Positions 1 to 7,308 of a DNA stretch of 64,000 nt are shown piece by piece (the first letter of the stretch is position 1; each line of letters starts with the position of its first letter). The stretch is from Denitrobaculum sp965225735. Lineage in GTDB: Bacteria > Pseudomonadota > Alphaproteobacteria > Kiloniellales > Kiloniellaceae. The notes beneath the pieces were generated by a model, which saw only the letters and a program-made list of their open reading frames with translations, was not told the DNA's origin and ran no database searches. The position numbers and the translations under genes were made by a program. The DNA lies in the NCBI GenBank assembly GCA_965225735.1, contig CBDDBN010000029.1:124001-188000 (forward strand), written 5' to 3'.

Positions 1-493
1 TACGCGGCAGGAACGTGAATTCTGGATGCAGGGTCGACCATTGACGGATGATCTCACAATAGACGCGCGGGTCTTCGATCTCGTCCGCGGCAGCGCCGGC
101 GAACTGATCCGACGTCGTGTTGCGGATGCAGTTGCCGCTGGTCTGGATCGCATGCATTTCCACTTCAGCCAAATCCGCCAGGATATCTGGCGTCTCTTCC
201 AGCTTCGGCCAGTTGAACTGAATGTTCTGGCGCGTGGTAAAATGACCGTAGCCCTTGTCGTAACGGCGCGCGATGTAGGCAAGCTTACGCATCTGTGTCG
301 ACGATAGCGTGCCGTAGGGCACAGCTACCCGCAGCATGTAGGCATGCAGCTGCAGATAGAGACCGTTCATCAGGCGCAAGGGCTTGAACTGATCTTCAGT
401 GAGCTCACCGCTGATGCGGCGCTCGACCTGACCTCGGAATTGTTGCACACGCTCGCTAACCAACGTGTGATCGAACTCATCGTACCTGTACAT
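1..493 (-). CDS. cysI: Sulfite/nitrite reductase hemoprotein, N-terminal part (runs off the window)
   Basis: This is the first ~164 residues of a ferredoxin-type sulfite/nitrite reductase, the siroheme and 4Fe-4S enzyme that reduces sulfite to sulfide (or nitrite to ammonia). The N-terminus begins MYRYDEFDHTLV. It contains the half-domain motifs TTRQNIQFNWPKLEE and HAIQTSGNCIRNTTSD, which are typical of the siroheme-binding repeat. The Cys cluster that ligates the 4Fe-4S centre lies beyond the window edge. The ATG is 7 bases after the stop of the DUF2849 gene, and siroheme synthase is just upstream, so the context favours assimilatory sulfite reduction over nitrite reduction. The gene is partial only because the window ends. 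Confidence 0.88.
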   Translation of the reverse strand, partial: MYRYDEFDHTLVSERVQQFRGQVERRISGELTEDQFKPLRLMNGLYLQLHAYMLRVAVPYGTLSSTQMRKLAYIARRYDKGYGHFTTRQNIQFNWPKLEETPDILADLAEVEMHAIQTSGNCIRNTTSDQFAGAAADEIEDPRVYCEIIRQWSTLHPEFTFLPR

Positions 494-500
494 GTCTTTG

Positions 501-818
501 TTATCCCGCTGCGGCGAGTGGAGGAAGTTCGGCCTCATGGCCGGAATCGAAGCTGATGCTCGGACCTTTGGCGCGGATGAACTCACGCATCTCTGTCGGG
601 CGCACCTGTCCATCCCGGTGCTCGACCGGCATCAAATAGGGCCCGACGATTTCGAGAGATGCCCGCGCCGTTTCGGCATCGGCGAGAACCTGCGCCGCCT
701 CTTCCGGCGTCGCAAGAACACGGCTTTCGCCCAAACTCTCGGTCCAGGCGCCCGACTGGGAACGGTAGACGACGGCGCCGTCGCCAAGACGGTTGGCGGT
801 GAGGACTTGTTCTGTCAT
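501..818 (-). CDS. DUF2849 family protein of the sulfate-assimilation operon
   Basis: A 105-residue soluble protein starting MTEQVLTANRLGDG, with no signal peptide or membrane segment. It matches the DUF2849 family by its N-terminal pattern of a small beta-rich domain (GDGAVVYRSQSGAW). Alphaproteobacteria often carry such a gene between siroheme synthase and the sulfite reductase, as here. An AAGGAAAG ribosome-binding site precedes the ATG. It starts 14 bases after cysG and ends 7 bases before the reductase, so the three are almost certainly co-transcribed. Its biochemical role is unknown. Context suggests an accessory role in sulfite reductase assembly or electron supply, but nothing in the sequence proves it. 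Confidence 0.8.
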   Translation of the reverse strand: MTEQVLTANRLGDGAVVYRSQSGAWTESLGESRVLATPEEAAQVLADAETARASLEIVGPYLMPVEHRDGQVRPTEMREFIRAKGPSISFDSGHEAELPPLAAAG

Positions 819-832
819 TTCGCTAACTTTCC

Positions 833-2263
833 TTAAACCGCTAAGCGGCGGAGTGAGTCGACTTCAGCAGGGATCGCTAGGGCGCCATTCGCCGCAGAGA
901 CCACGTCGCCGACGATAAAGAGCCCAGGCCCCTTGATTCCATTCGCGGCCACTAACGCCGCCAAGTCGTTGAGAGAGCCCGTTACGGTTTTCTGTTCGGG
1001 CAGCGTGCCGTTTTCGATCACGGCTGCCGGCGTGTGCGGATCCAGGCCGCGCTCGATCAGGCGTGCACAGCTCCGTGCGATGGTCGATACGCCCATATAG
1101 ATGACCAGCGTCTGCTTAAGACCAGCGAGCGCGGCCCAGTCGAGATCCGGCTCACCGTCCTTGGCGTGGCCCGTAACGAAAGTGACCGCCTGTGCATGCT
1201 CTCTGTGAGTCAGAGGAATGCCACTCGCGGCGGCACAGCCGGCAGCAGCTGTGATACCTGGCACGATCTCGACATCGATACCGTGCTGAGCGAGATAATC
1301 CTGTTCCTCGCCCCCTCGGCCGAAGATAAAGGGGTCACCGCCCTTCAGGCGAACGACCCGTTTCCCGCTGAGCGCTTCTTCAACAAGGATCCCGTTGATT
1401 TCGTCCTGGCTGCGGGTGTGATGTCCTTTGGTCTTACCAACGTAGATCCGTTCGGCATCCCGCCGCGCATAGTCCAGAATCTCAGGCCCGACCAGCTTGT
1501 CATAAACGACGACATCAGCCTGCTGAAGGGCGCGCATCGCCTTGAGCGTGAGCAGGTCGGGATCGCCAGGGCCCGCACCTACGATCGCGACGCGGCCGTG
1601 CGGCTTCTGCCGTTCGGAGCTCGCATTGACCAGCGTGAGCATCTTCTCCCGGGCTGTGGTTTCCTCGCCAGCGATCACCGAAGCGGCCACGGGACCATCG
1701 AAGAAACGCTCCCAGAAGCGCAAACGCGCCCGGCCATCTCCGATATTAGCCTTGACCGCACGGCGGAAAGAATCGGCGAAGCTTGCGAGCGCCCCCAAGC
1801 GAGCCGGCAGCATAGCCTCGATCTGCGCGCGTAGCCGCCGCGCGAGCACAGGCGCGGTGCCGGCGCTCGAAATAGCAATCGTAATCGGATCACGGTCGAC
1901 AATGGCTGGCGTTATGAAATCGGAAAGATCGGGCCGATCGACGACATTAACCGGCCGTCCCGCGTTACGCGCCGCGGCGGCGACCTCTTCATCACGTGCA
2001 GGTTCTTCAGTTGCGGAGATGACTATGACGCGCCCAGTGACGTCAGATGCCTCAAAAGTGCGACGCGTTATATGTATGTCGCCAGCAGCCTCCAGCTCCA
2101 ACAATTCTGGGGCAATTGCATCCGGTTTCGCACTGTCGGTCACCACGGTCACAACCGCACCTGCTTTCCGAAGCAGCCGCAGCTTACGCAGCGCCGTCTC
2201 GCCCGCGCCAACGATCAGGCAAGCCTCACCCGATAAACGGAGAAAGGTTGGAAAGTACTTCAT
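833..2263 (-). CDS. cysG: Siroheme synthase (trifunctional CysG)
   Basis: A 476-residue protein with the CysG layout. The N-terminal half is precorrin-2 dehydrogenase/sirohydrochlorin ferrochelatase, with an NAD-binding loop (CLIVGAGETALRKLRLL) near residues 15-31. The C-terminal half is uroporphyrinogen-III C-methyltransferase, with the SUMT signatures VAIVGAGPGDPDLLTLKA and RLKGGDPFIFGRGGEE. It turns uroporphyrinogen III into siroheme, the cofactor of the sulfite reductase encoded two genes downstream. Length is usual for full CysG. It is the first gene of the minus-strand operon, and a 944-bp AT-rich spacer with a dyad at 2406-2430 lies upstream and may hold the promoter. Confidence 0.95.
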   Translation of the reverse strand: MKYFPTFLRLSGEACLIVGAGETALRKLRLLRKAGAVVTVVTDSAKPDAIAPELLELEAAGDIHITRRTFEASDVTGRVIVISATEEPARDEEVAAAARNAGRPVNVVDRPDLSDFITPAIVDRDPITIAISSAGTAPVLARRLRAQIEAMLPARLGALASFADSFRRAVKANIGDGRARLRFWERFFDGPVAASVIAGEETTAREKMLTLVNASSERQKPHGRVAIVGAGPGDPDLLTLKAMRALQQADVVVYDKLVGPEILDYARRDAERIYVGKTKGHHTRSQDEINGILVEEALSGKRVVRLKGGDPFIFGRGGEEQDYLAQHGIDVEIVPGITAAAGCAAASGIPLTHREHAQAVTFVTGHAKDGEPDLDWAALAGLKQTLVIYMGVSTIARSCARLIERGLDPHTPAAVIENGTLPEQKTVTGSLNDLAALVAANGIKGPGLFIVGDVVSAANGALAIPAEVDSLRRLAV

Positions 2264-2405
2264 GGCAACTCGATCCCGACCAGCATCTCGTTTTCCAAAG
2301 TGACCTTCGAAAGAAGGCCAGGTTTACCTGCAGTTGTCCGCACAACCTCTCGCGTTCCTATCGCTTTCGGCCAACGAAGCCCTGCAGAATTTCAATCTCA
2401 CTCTT

Positions 2406-2430
2406 AATTCACACAAAGATGTGTGGAATT
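2406..2430. promoter_or_regulatory. Inverted repeat upstream of cysG, candidate operator
   Basis: The core is CACACA-AAGA-TGTGTG, a perfect 6-bp inverted repeat with a 4-base centre. It is flanked by AATT on the left and GAATT on the right, which extends the dyad with one extra base. It lies about 145 bases upstream of the cysG start. The form fits a dimeric regulator site, but no regulator can be named. Confidence 0.35.
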
Positions 2431-2805
2431 TCTATATTCTACATTTGCTGATGATATAAATTTATTCAATACAAATTTTTTGTGTTTAATTAAGATATGA
2501 CCACCCGCCCTACCCGTCTTTTCACGAGACGAGTCGGCTCCCATGTAGAGAAAAATTTCCGAGAAGACGCGCTATGCGATTTCACGGTCAGACAGGCCAA
2601 AGTTTTTGTTCCTGCGACCATACCGCGCAGCGTGGATACAAATTCACGCTCGCTTTAACCAAAAGAATTAACGGTCTATTTACTAAAAATTAAGACTTTC
2701 TTTACATACTCATTTGTGTTCAGACGAAATGACGGAAAGGAGCTCAAGAATTACAGGAACTTTATCTTATCGCATGCAAATGAGCCCCAAGTTGAGAGGA
2801 GGCAA

Positions 2806-2883
2806 ATGAATCTTATCCCATTTTTCAAGCACACCCATCGGCGGACAACGCGCGCTGATTGCATTGCAGCCGCGGGATTATGA
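2806..2883 (+). CDS. Candidate 25-residue small ORF with a strong Shine-Dalgarno
   Basis: ATG at 2806 is preceded by GAGAGGAGG with five bases between, an almost ideal ribosome-binding site. The frame runs 25 codons to TGA at 2881-2883. The peptide begins MNLIPFFKHTHRRTT and ends ADCIAAAGL: hydrophobic start, basic middle, one cysteine, small-residue tail. It lies about 325 bases upstream of the rpfF-like gene on the same strand, inside an otherwise non-coding AT-rich spacer. It could be a small protein, a leader peptide or chance. The ribosome-binding site is the only strong evidence. Confidence 0.4.
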   Translation: MNLIPFFKHTHRRTTRADCIAAAGL

Positions 2884-3207
2884 AGTTATTTCCGAGGATT
2901 GCAAAAAAGGTTAACAAGAATATGCGTAATTCCAAATGCTTATGCACAAGCGAAAGGACATATCGCAAAATAGTTAACCGCGATACGATCTAATCAACCA
3001 ACACGACGCCGTTAACGAATGAGAGAAATTATTCCTAAATGGAAGTGTTATAAATTGATAAAATTTGAATCTAATTTTTCCATTCGCGAGGAAAAAAGGG
3101 CAGCATATAGAGCAAGATATGCTGGTCAGGGTGGAAACTAACCTGCCGCGAGTATGCCGGTTGGCGAGACCCGGTAGACCGCTTGATTTTGATTACGGAG
3201 AACAGGA

Positions 3208-4221
3208 ATGCTCGAACAGCTTGGCAATGCCGCTGAATCTGTAGAGAAGGAAGTCTCACCGAACCCGCTTTTCGATCGCCAGACGTCCTTGTCGTCAAAC
3301 GCAACCGAAAAGGCCCGCAACGCCGTAAAGCGTGCGATGGCCGAACGCTCGACTGATCTCAAGGACGAACTCGCCCGCCTTGAGTTGAATGAAATGCAAT
3401 TGGCCTTCTCCGGCCGGGACGAGATTTGCACCTGCTGGTTCGACTTTGACGACCGTCCCAGCTTTACGCCGGCCTTGCTGAACGACATCGGGAAGGTTCA
3501 ACAGAGCATCCGTGCATGGCACGAAAGCTCCAACGGCCGTAACAGCAAGCTGAAGTACCTCGTTTGGGCCTCGAGTATGCCCGGCGTATGGAATCTGGGT
3601 GGTGATCTAAGGCTCTTCGCGGAGCTGATCAAAACCCAGCAACGCGAAAAGCTTCGTGAGTATGCCTATCGGGTGGTGCGCGAAGGTTACGCCAACTGGA
3701 CCAATCTGAATCTGCCCCTTATCACCGTTGCCCTTGTGCAAGGCGATGCACTTGGCGGCGGCTTTGAGGCTGCTCTTTCCAGCAATCTGATCGTGGCCGA
3801 ACGAAGTGCCAAGTTCGGCTTGCCGGAAATCCTTTTCAGTCTTTTCCCTGGCATGGGTGCCTACAGTTTCCTTTCCCGCAGGATTGCCCCCGGTCGCGCC
3901 GAGCGCATGATCATGAGCGGACGCCTCTATTCGGCAGAGGAACTTTACGAAATGGGTGTTGTAGACGTTCTAGCCGATGATGGTTGCGGCGAAGAGGCCC
4001 TTCACCAATACGTCGCCAAGAACGCACGGCGCCACGCGGCGCATCGGGCGATCTTCCAGGCACGCCAGCGGATCAACCCGGTGACCCTTAAAGAGATGAT
4101 GGACATTACCGATCTTTGGGTCGAAACGGCCATGACCCTGGAAGACGCCGATCTCAAGAAGATGGCGCGCCTGGTGTCCGCGCAGGATCGTCGCCGTGAC
4201 CGCGTGTTAAAGACGGCTTAG
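3208..4221 (+). CDS. rpfF: RpfF-like crotonase, probable DSF-family signal synthase
   Basis: A 337-residue enoyl-CoA hydratase/isomerase-fold protein. RpfF enzymes make cis-2-unsaturated fatty acids (DSF signals) by dehydrating 3-hydroxyacyl-ACP and hydrolysing the thioester. The RpfF type is indicated by GVWNLGGDLRLF (about 126-137), ALVQGDALGGGFEAALSS and FGLPEILFSLFPGMGAYSFL. Glu187 and Glu207 have the same 20-residue spacing as the two catalytic glutamates of Xanthomonas RpfF. Ordinary crotonases lack this pair together with the FPGMGAYSFL segment. An N-terminal extension of about 50 residues makes it longer than RpfF (about 289). It converges on the RpfC-like kinase gene across a shared terminator. 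The product itself cannot be read from sequence. Confidence 0.85.
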   Translation: MLEQLGNAAESVEKEVSPNPLFDRQTSLSSNATEKARNAVKRAMAERSTDLKDELARLELNEMQLAFSGRDEICTCWFDFDDRPSFTPALLNDIGKVQQSIRAWHESSNGRNSKLKYLVWASSMPGVWNLGGDLRLFAELIKTQQREKLREYAYRVVREGYANWTNLNLPLITVALVQGDALGGGFEAALSSNLIVAERSAKFGLPEILFSLFPGMGAYSFLSRRIAPGRAERMIMSGRLYSAEELYEMGVVDVLADDGCGEEALHQYVAKNARRHAAHRAIFQARQRINPVTLKEMMDITDLWVETAMTLEDADLKKMARLVSAQDRRRDRVLKTA

Positions 4222-4265
4222 ATCTCAGCTATCCGAATGCTTCGCATGAGGCGTTTCTGACAATA

Positions 4266-4305
4266 GCTCCGGGATACCCAGCCCATGGGTATTCCGGAGT
4301 TTCTG
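4266..4305. terminator. Bidirectional stem-loop between rpfF-like and rpfC-like genes
   Basis: CTCCGGGATACCC (4267-4279) pairs with GGGTATTCCGGAG (4287-4299) around a 7-base loop, with one G-T wobble. It lies between two convergent stop codons, 45 bases after one and about 70 before the other. The T-run after the stem is weak on both sides, so efficiency is uncertain. Confidence 0.65.
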
Positions 4306-4370
4306 TTTGGGCAGATAGCGGCAGACCTGCCTGGCCAACATCGCCCTGCGCCCCAGCGCCTGACAGCTCG

Positions 4371-7295
4371 TCAGACCGGCGTTGCGCGGCGATCCTGAGA
4401 AACTTCATGCCCGACGGCGGCACGAACCAACTCAAACTCATTGTTGAGTTCAGCGAGAAGTTCCCGTGTGCGCTTGTTATCACGATCGGGACCGAACTCG
4501 CGCAGGTCAAGCAGCAGCCGAACCATGCGCTTGGCCCCCACATAGCCGGCGCTGCTGCGCAATGCATGGGCCTCATCGTGGAACAATGCCAGATCGCCAT
4601 TGTCAAAGGCATCGTTGAGATTGGCCATTGTGACTTCGGCATCGGCCAGGAAATCGTCGAAAACCTCCGCCATAAAGGCGTTATCCGAATCGAGTGCCCG
4701 CAGAGACTCCACGGCATCGGGGTCCAGCACAGGCTCGTTCGAGCCCCCGCCATACTTTGGATGCGCGGAAATGGGCGTAATCAGTTGCGGGGGCCGCTTT
4801 CGAGTTGGCGGTGCTTCGCTCGGCACTGACGGTTCGTGCGTTGTCTCGAAAGCATCTTCATCTGTTACACCGACTGCGCCTGCCTCCGGCTGTTGCAGCT
4901 GCTCACCGTCAGCGGTCAACTCTCTCACCATTGCGAGAAGCTGCTGCGCTTCCACCGGTTTTGTCAGATAGCCATCCATGCCAGCTTCACGGCAATCCTG
5001 CTTCGCCTGCTCCGTGGCGTCGGCCGTCAATGCCACAATCGGCATGTGCGGTTCATCGGCATGGAGAACCCGGTACATCTTTGTGAGATCGAGACCGCTG
5101 GTTCCCGGCATATTGATATCCGTCAGGACAATATCGAATGGCTCGATATCAAGACGGTCGAGGGCCTCGTCACCATTCTCTGCGGTTTCCACTTTATGAC
5201 CCGCGTTTTCGAGCACACGCGAGATGACCCGGCGGTTGGTCCGATTGTCATCCACCAAGAGGATACGGCGGCTCGGAAGCGATTCCGCAATCGACTCTTC
5301 TGTGGTTTCGCCGCTTCCTCTTTCTGCAGAAGACAGGCCGGAGGAATAGAACAAACCGCCTTGCCGTAGTGCTGACGTGAAGCAACTTTCGTCCAACGAC
5401 GACCTGATCACGACATCCAGCGGCCAAGCAGACTCAGAGTGACTTTGCTCAGCGCTTGAGGACAGTTCAATTACGGCGATGCCCTCGTTCGTCGCATCGC
5501 GGTTCTGCAGATAGTCAAGCAACTGTGCGGACAGCAAGTCTTCACCCTCAGCGCTGACCGCGAGCAGGACATGCCCTTCTTCACGATAAGCCTCGATGGC
5601 GGCAACAGCCTCTTCGAAGACATCTGCCACATTGGTGAGCGTGCTATCGAACGCCGCATCCACCGCAGATCGCTTGTCCTGCGAAATACAAAACACCAGA
5701 GGCAACTGTTGCCCAGCTGGAATCGCTAGGTCTTCCGCCGCCGCGTCACTGACATCTTCTTCCGGTTTCACGGGTCGTTCGAAGGGAATGGTCAAGTTGA
5801 ACTGGCTGCCGCTTCCCTCTTCACTGAAAACCTCGATTTCGCCACCCATCATTTCGACGAGTTGTTTCGTAATCGTCAGGCCAAGCCCGGTGCCGCCATA
5901 ACGCCGATTGATCGCGTCATCAGCCTGGGTAAAGCCTTCAAAGATAGAACCCAGTTTCTCCGGCGGAACGCCGATGCCAGTGTCGCATACCGAGAGGAAC
6001 ACCAGATCCTGCTGCCCCTTTCGCTCAAGCAGGCGCGCGGAAATCTCGACCTCGCCCTCGGCGGTAAACTTGATCGCGTTGCCGACCAGGTTCACGAGGA
6101 TTTGGGTCAGCCGTTTCGTGTCGCCACGCAGACGCGGTTCAATCCGGGCGTCTAACGAGATTCGCAGCTGGAGGCCCTTCTGTTCCGCCTGCATATGAAG
6201 CATGCGCCAAACGGAAGACACAACGGCGCTCACGTCGATGTCGTCGAGATCGAGATTCTGCTTCCCGGCCTCGATCCGGGAAAGATCGAGAATTTCGTTG
6301 ATCAACGACAGCAATGTCTTGGCTGAGGTCTGAACCGTCCCCACCATAGAGCGCTGATCGGCGTCCAGGGGGGTGGTTTCCAACAAGTCGCCGGTTGAGA
6401 TGACTGCCGTTAGAGGTGTCCGCAGCTCGTGGCTCATAGTCGCCAGGAACCGGCTCTTGGCCTGGCTCGCCTCTTCCGCAAGCGCTCTGGCGCGATTGAG
6501 TTTCTTGATAAGGGTGGAAACGTAAGCCGGTAGTACGATCAGCGAGATCAGTAAACCGTATGCAACAAAGCTATTCTCCGACCAGTAACTGCTGGTCAGG
6601 ATCGTGCCGCCGAAACCGACTGCGCTGATGCCTGCGGAAAACACCAGAAAGGCAACACCGTAGCGAAAACCATTGCCGAAGGTGACCCAGAGATAAATCG
6701 GGAAGAGAACCGAAGCGGGACCACCGCCAACCGCGAGCATGTAGCTGAGCGTTAGGAGGTCGACCATCGCCATCGCCCCGCGTCTCGGCGTCGACTGCGC
6801 AGGAGAGACAACAATATGGAGCAAAGCTAGCCAACCGACGCAAAGGCCCCAGGCCATTGCGGTCGATGCCTGTTGAAGCCCAATGTCGGCGTCGAGGTAA
6901 AAGCTCGCCACGGACAGATAGAGCATCGCGACACCGCCCAGCACCATCCTGATCGTGGCCTGCTCGTGCTCGCTGTCCGGCCGTCGCGCAAAGGCCTGAT
7001 CTACCGCGTAACGGCGTGGCCACCACACCAGCGCAAGGGCAAGTGGGGTGGCGATCAGGAACACGATCAACATGAGCGAGGCAAGCGGCCAATGCAAAGG
7101 TGGTCGACCGGTCACCCAAAGCGGCCCGATAACGAGAGCAAGACTGCCCAATGCAGTCATCGACAAGCCAAAAACCGCAACCAGCGTGCGCCTGTTCAAA
7201 CTCTTTGCTGTGACAACGGGAGAACCCAACGCCGCCGTTGAGTCTGCGGGGCGCTTTTGCGCAGCTTCGCTGGATCTGTCGTGACCTATCGCCAT
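4371..7295 (-). CDS. rpfC: RpfC-like membrane hybrid sensor histidine kinase (HK-REC-Hpt)
   Basis: 974 residues. Residues 35-265 hold several membrane segments, including FPIYLWVTFGNGFRYG, a segment characteristic of the DSF sensor RpfC. HisKA follows with the phosphoacceptor His289 (MSHELRTPL). The ATPase domain has the N box NLVGNAIKF (402-410), DTGIGV and GGTGLGL (467-473). A degenerate receiver-like stretch spans about 530-650. A true receiver (676-795) has Asp726 in LTDINMPG and the TKP lysine. The C-terminal Hpt domain has His910 (HALRSSAG). The order TM-HK-REC-Hpt is that of RpfC. It starts 13 bases after the preceding kinase-like gene, so the two form an operon. The ligand is inferred to be a DSF-family fatty acid. 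Confidence 0.85.
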   Translation of the reverse strand: MAIGHDRSSEAAQKRPADSTAALGSPVVTAKSLNRRTLVAVFGLSMTALGSLALVIGPLWVTGRPPLHWPLASLMLIVFLIATPLALALVWWPRRYAVDQAFARRPDSEHEQATIRMVLGGVAMLYLSVASFYLDADIGLQQASTAMAWGLCVGWLALLHIVVSPAQSTPRRGAMAMVDLLTLSYMLAVGGGPASVLFPIYLWVTFGNGFRYGVAFLVFSAGISAVGFGGTILTSSYWSENSFVAYGLLISLIVLPAYVSTLIKKLNRARALAEEASQAKSRFLATMSHELRTPLTAVISTGDLLETTPLDADQRSMVGTVQTSAKTLLSLINEILDLSRIEAGKQNLDLDDIDVSAVVSSVWRMLHMQAEQKGLQLRISLDARIEPRLRGDTKRLTQILVNLVGNAIKFTAEGEVEISARLLERKGQQDLVFLSVCDTGIGVPPEKLGSIFEGFTQADDAINRRYGGTGLGLTITKQLVEMMGGEIEVFSEEGSGSQFNLTIPFERPVKPEEDVSDAAAEDLAIPAGQQLPLVFCISQDKRSAVDAAFDSTLTNVADVFEEAVAAIEAYREEGHVLLAVSAEGEDLLSAQLLDYLQNRDATNEGIAVIELSSSAEQSHSESAWPLDVVIRSSLDESCFTSALRQGGLFYSSGLSSAERGSGETTEESIAESLPSRRILLVDDNRTNRRVISRVLENAGHKVETAENGDEALDRLDIEPFDIVLTDINMPGTSGLDLTKMYRVLHADEPHMPIVALTADATEQAKQDCREAGMDGYLTKPVEAQQLLAMVRELTADGEQLQQPEAGAVGVTDEDAFETTHEPSVPSEAPPTRKRPPQLITPISAHPKYGGGSNEPVLDPDAVESLRALDSDNAFMAEVFDDFLADAEVTMANLNDAFDNGDLALFHDEAHALRSSAGYVGAKRMVRLLLDLREFGPDRDNKRTRELLAELNNEFELVRAAVGHEVSQDRRATPV

Positions 7296-7308
7296 GGAGC
7301 GGCCTTAA

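Larger units (their letters stand above)
2264..3207. other. Long AT-rich intergenic region between divergent cysG and rpfF-like genes
   Basis: 944 bases, visibly richer in A+T than the flanking genes, without a long reading frame. It must hold the promoters of cysG (minus) and the rpfF-like gene (plus). Supportable features are an inverted repeat at 2406-2430, a weak hairpin (CGTCT/AGACG) at 2515-2531, and a 25-codon ORF with a strong ribosome-binding site at 2806-2883. GTTAAC occurs three times between about 2915 and 3016. No known riboswitch or small RNA was recognised. Confidence 0.6.

Noticed and set aside
2640..3020. CtrA-type sites (TTAA-N7-TTAA) in the cysG-rpfF spacer
   Set aside because: Several TTAA pairs and GTTAAC words occur, but the spacings I counted (for example 9) do not match 7. 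AT-rich composition explains them.
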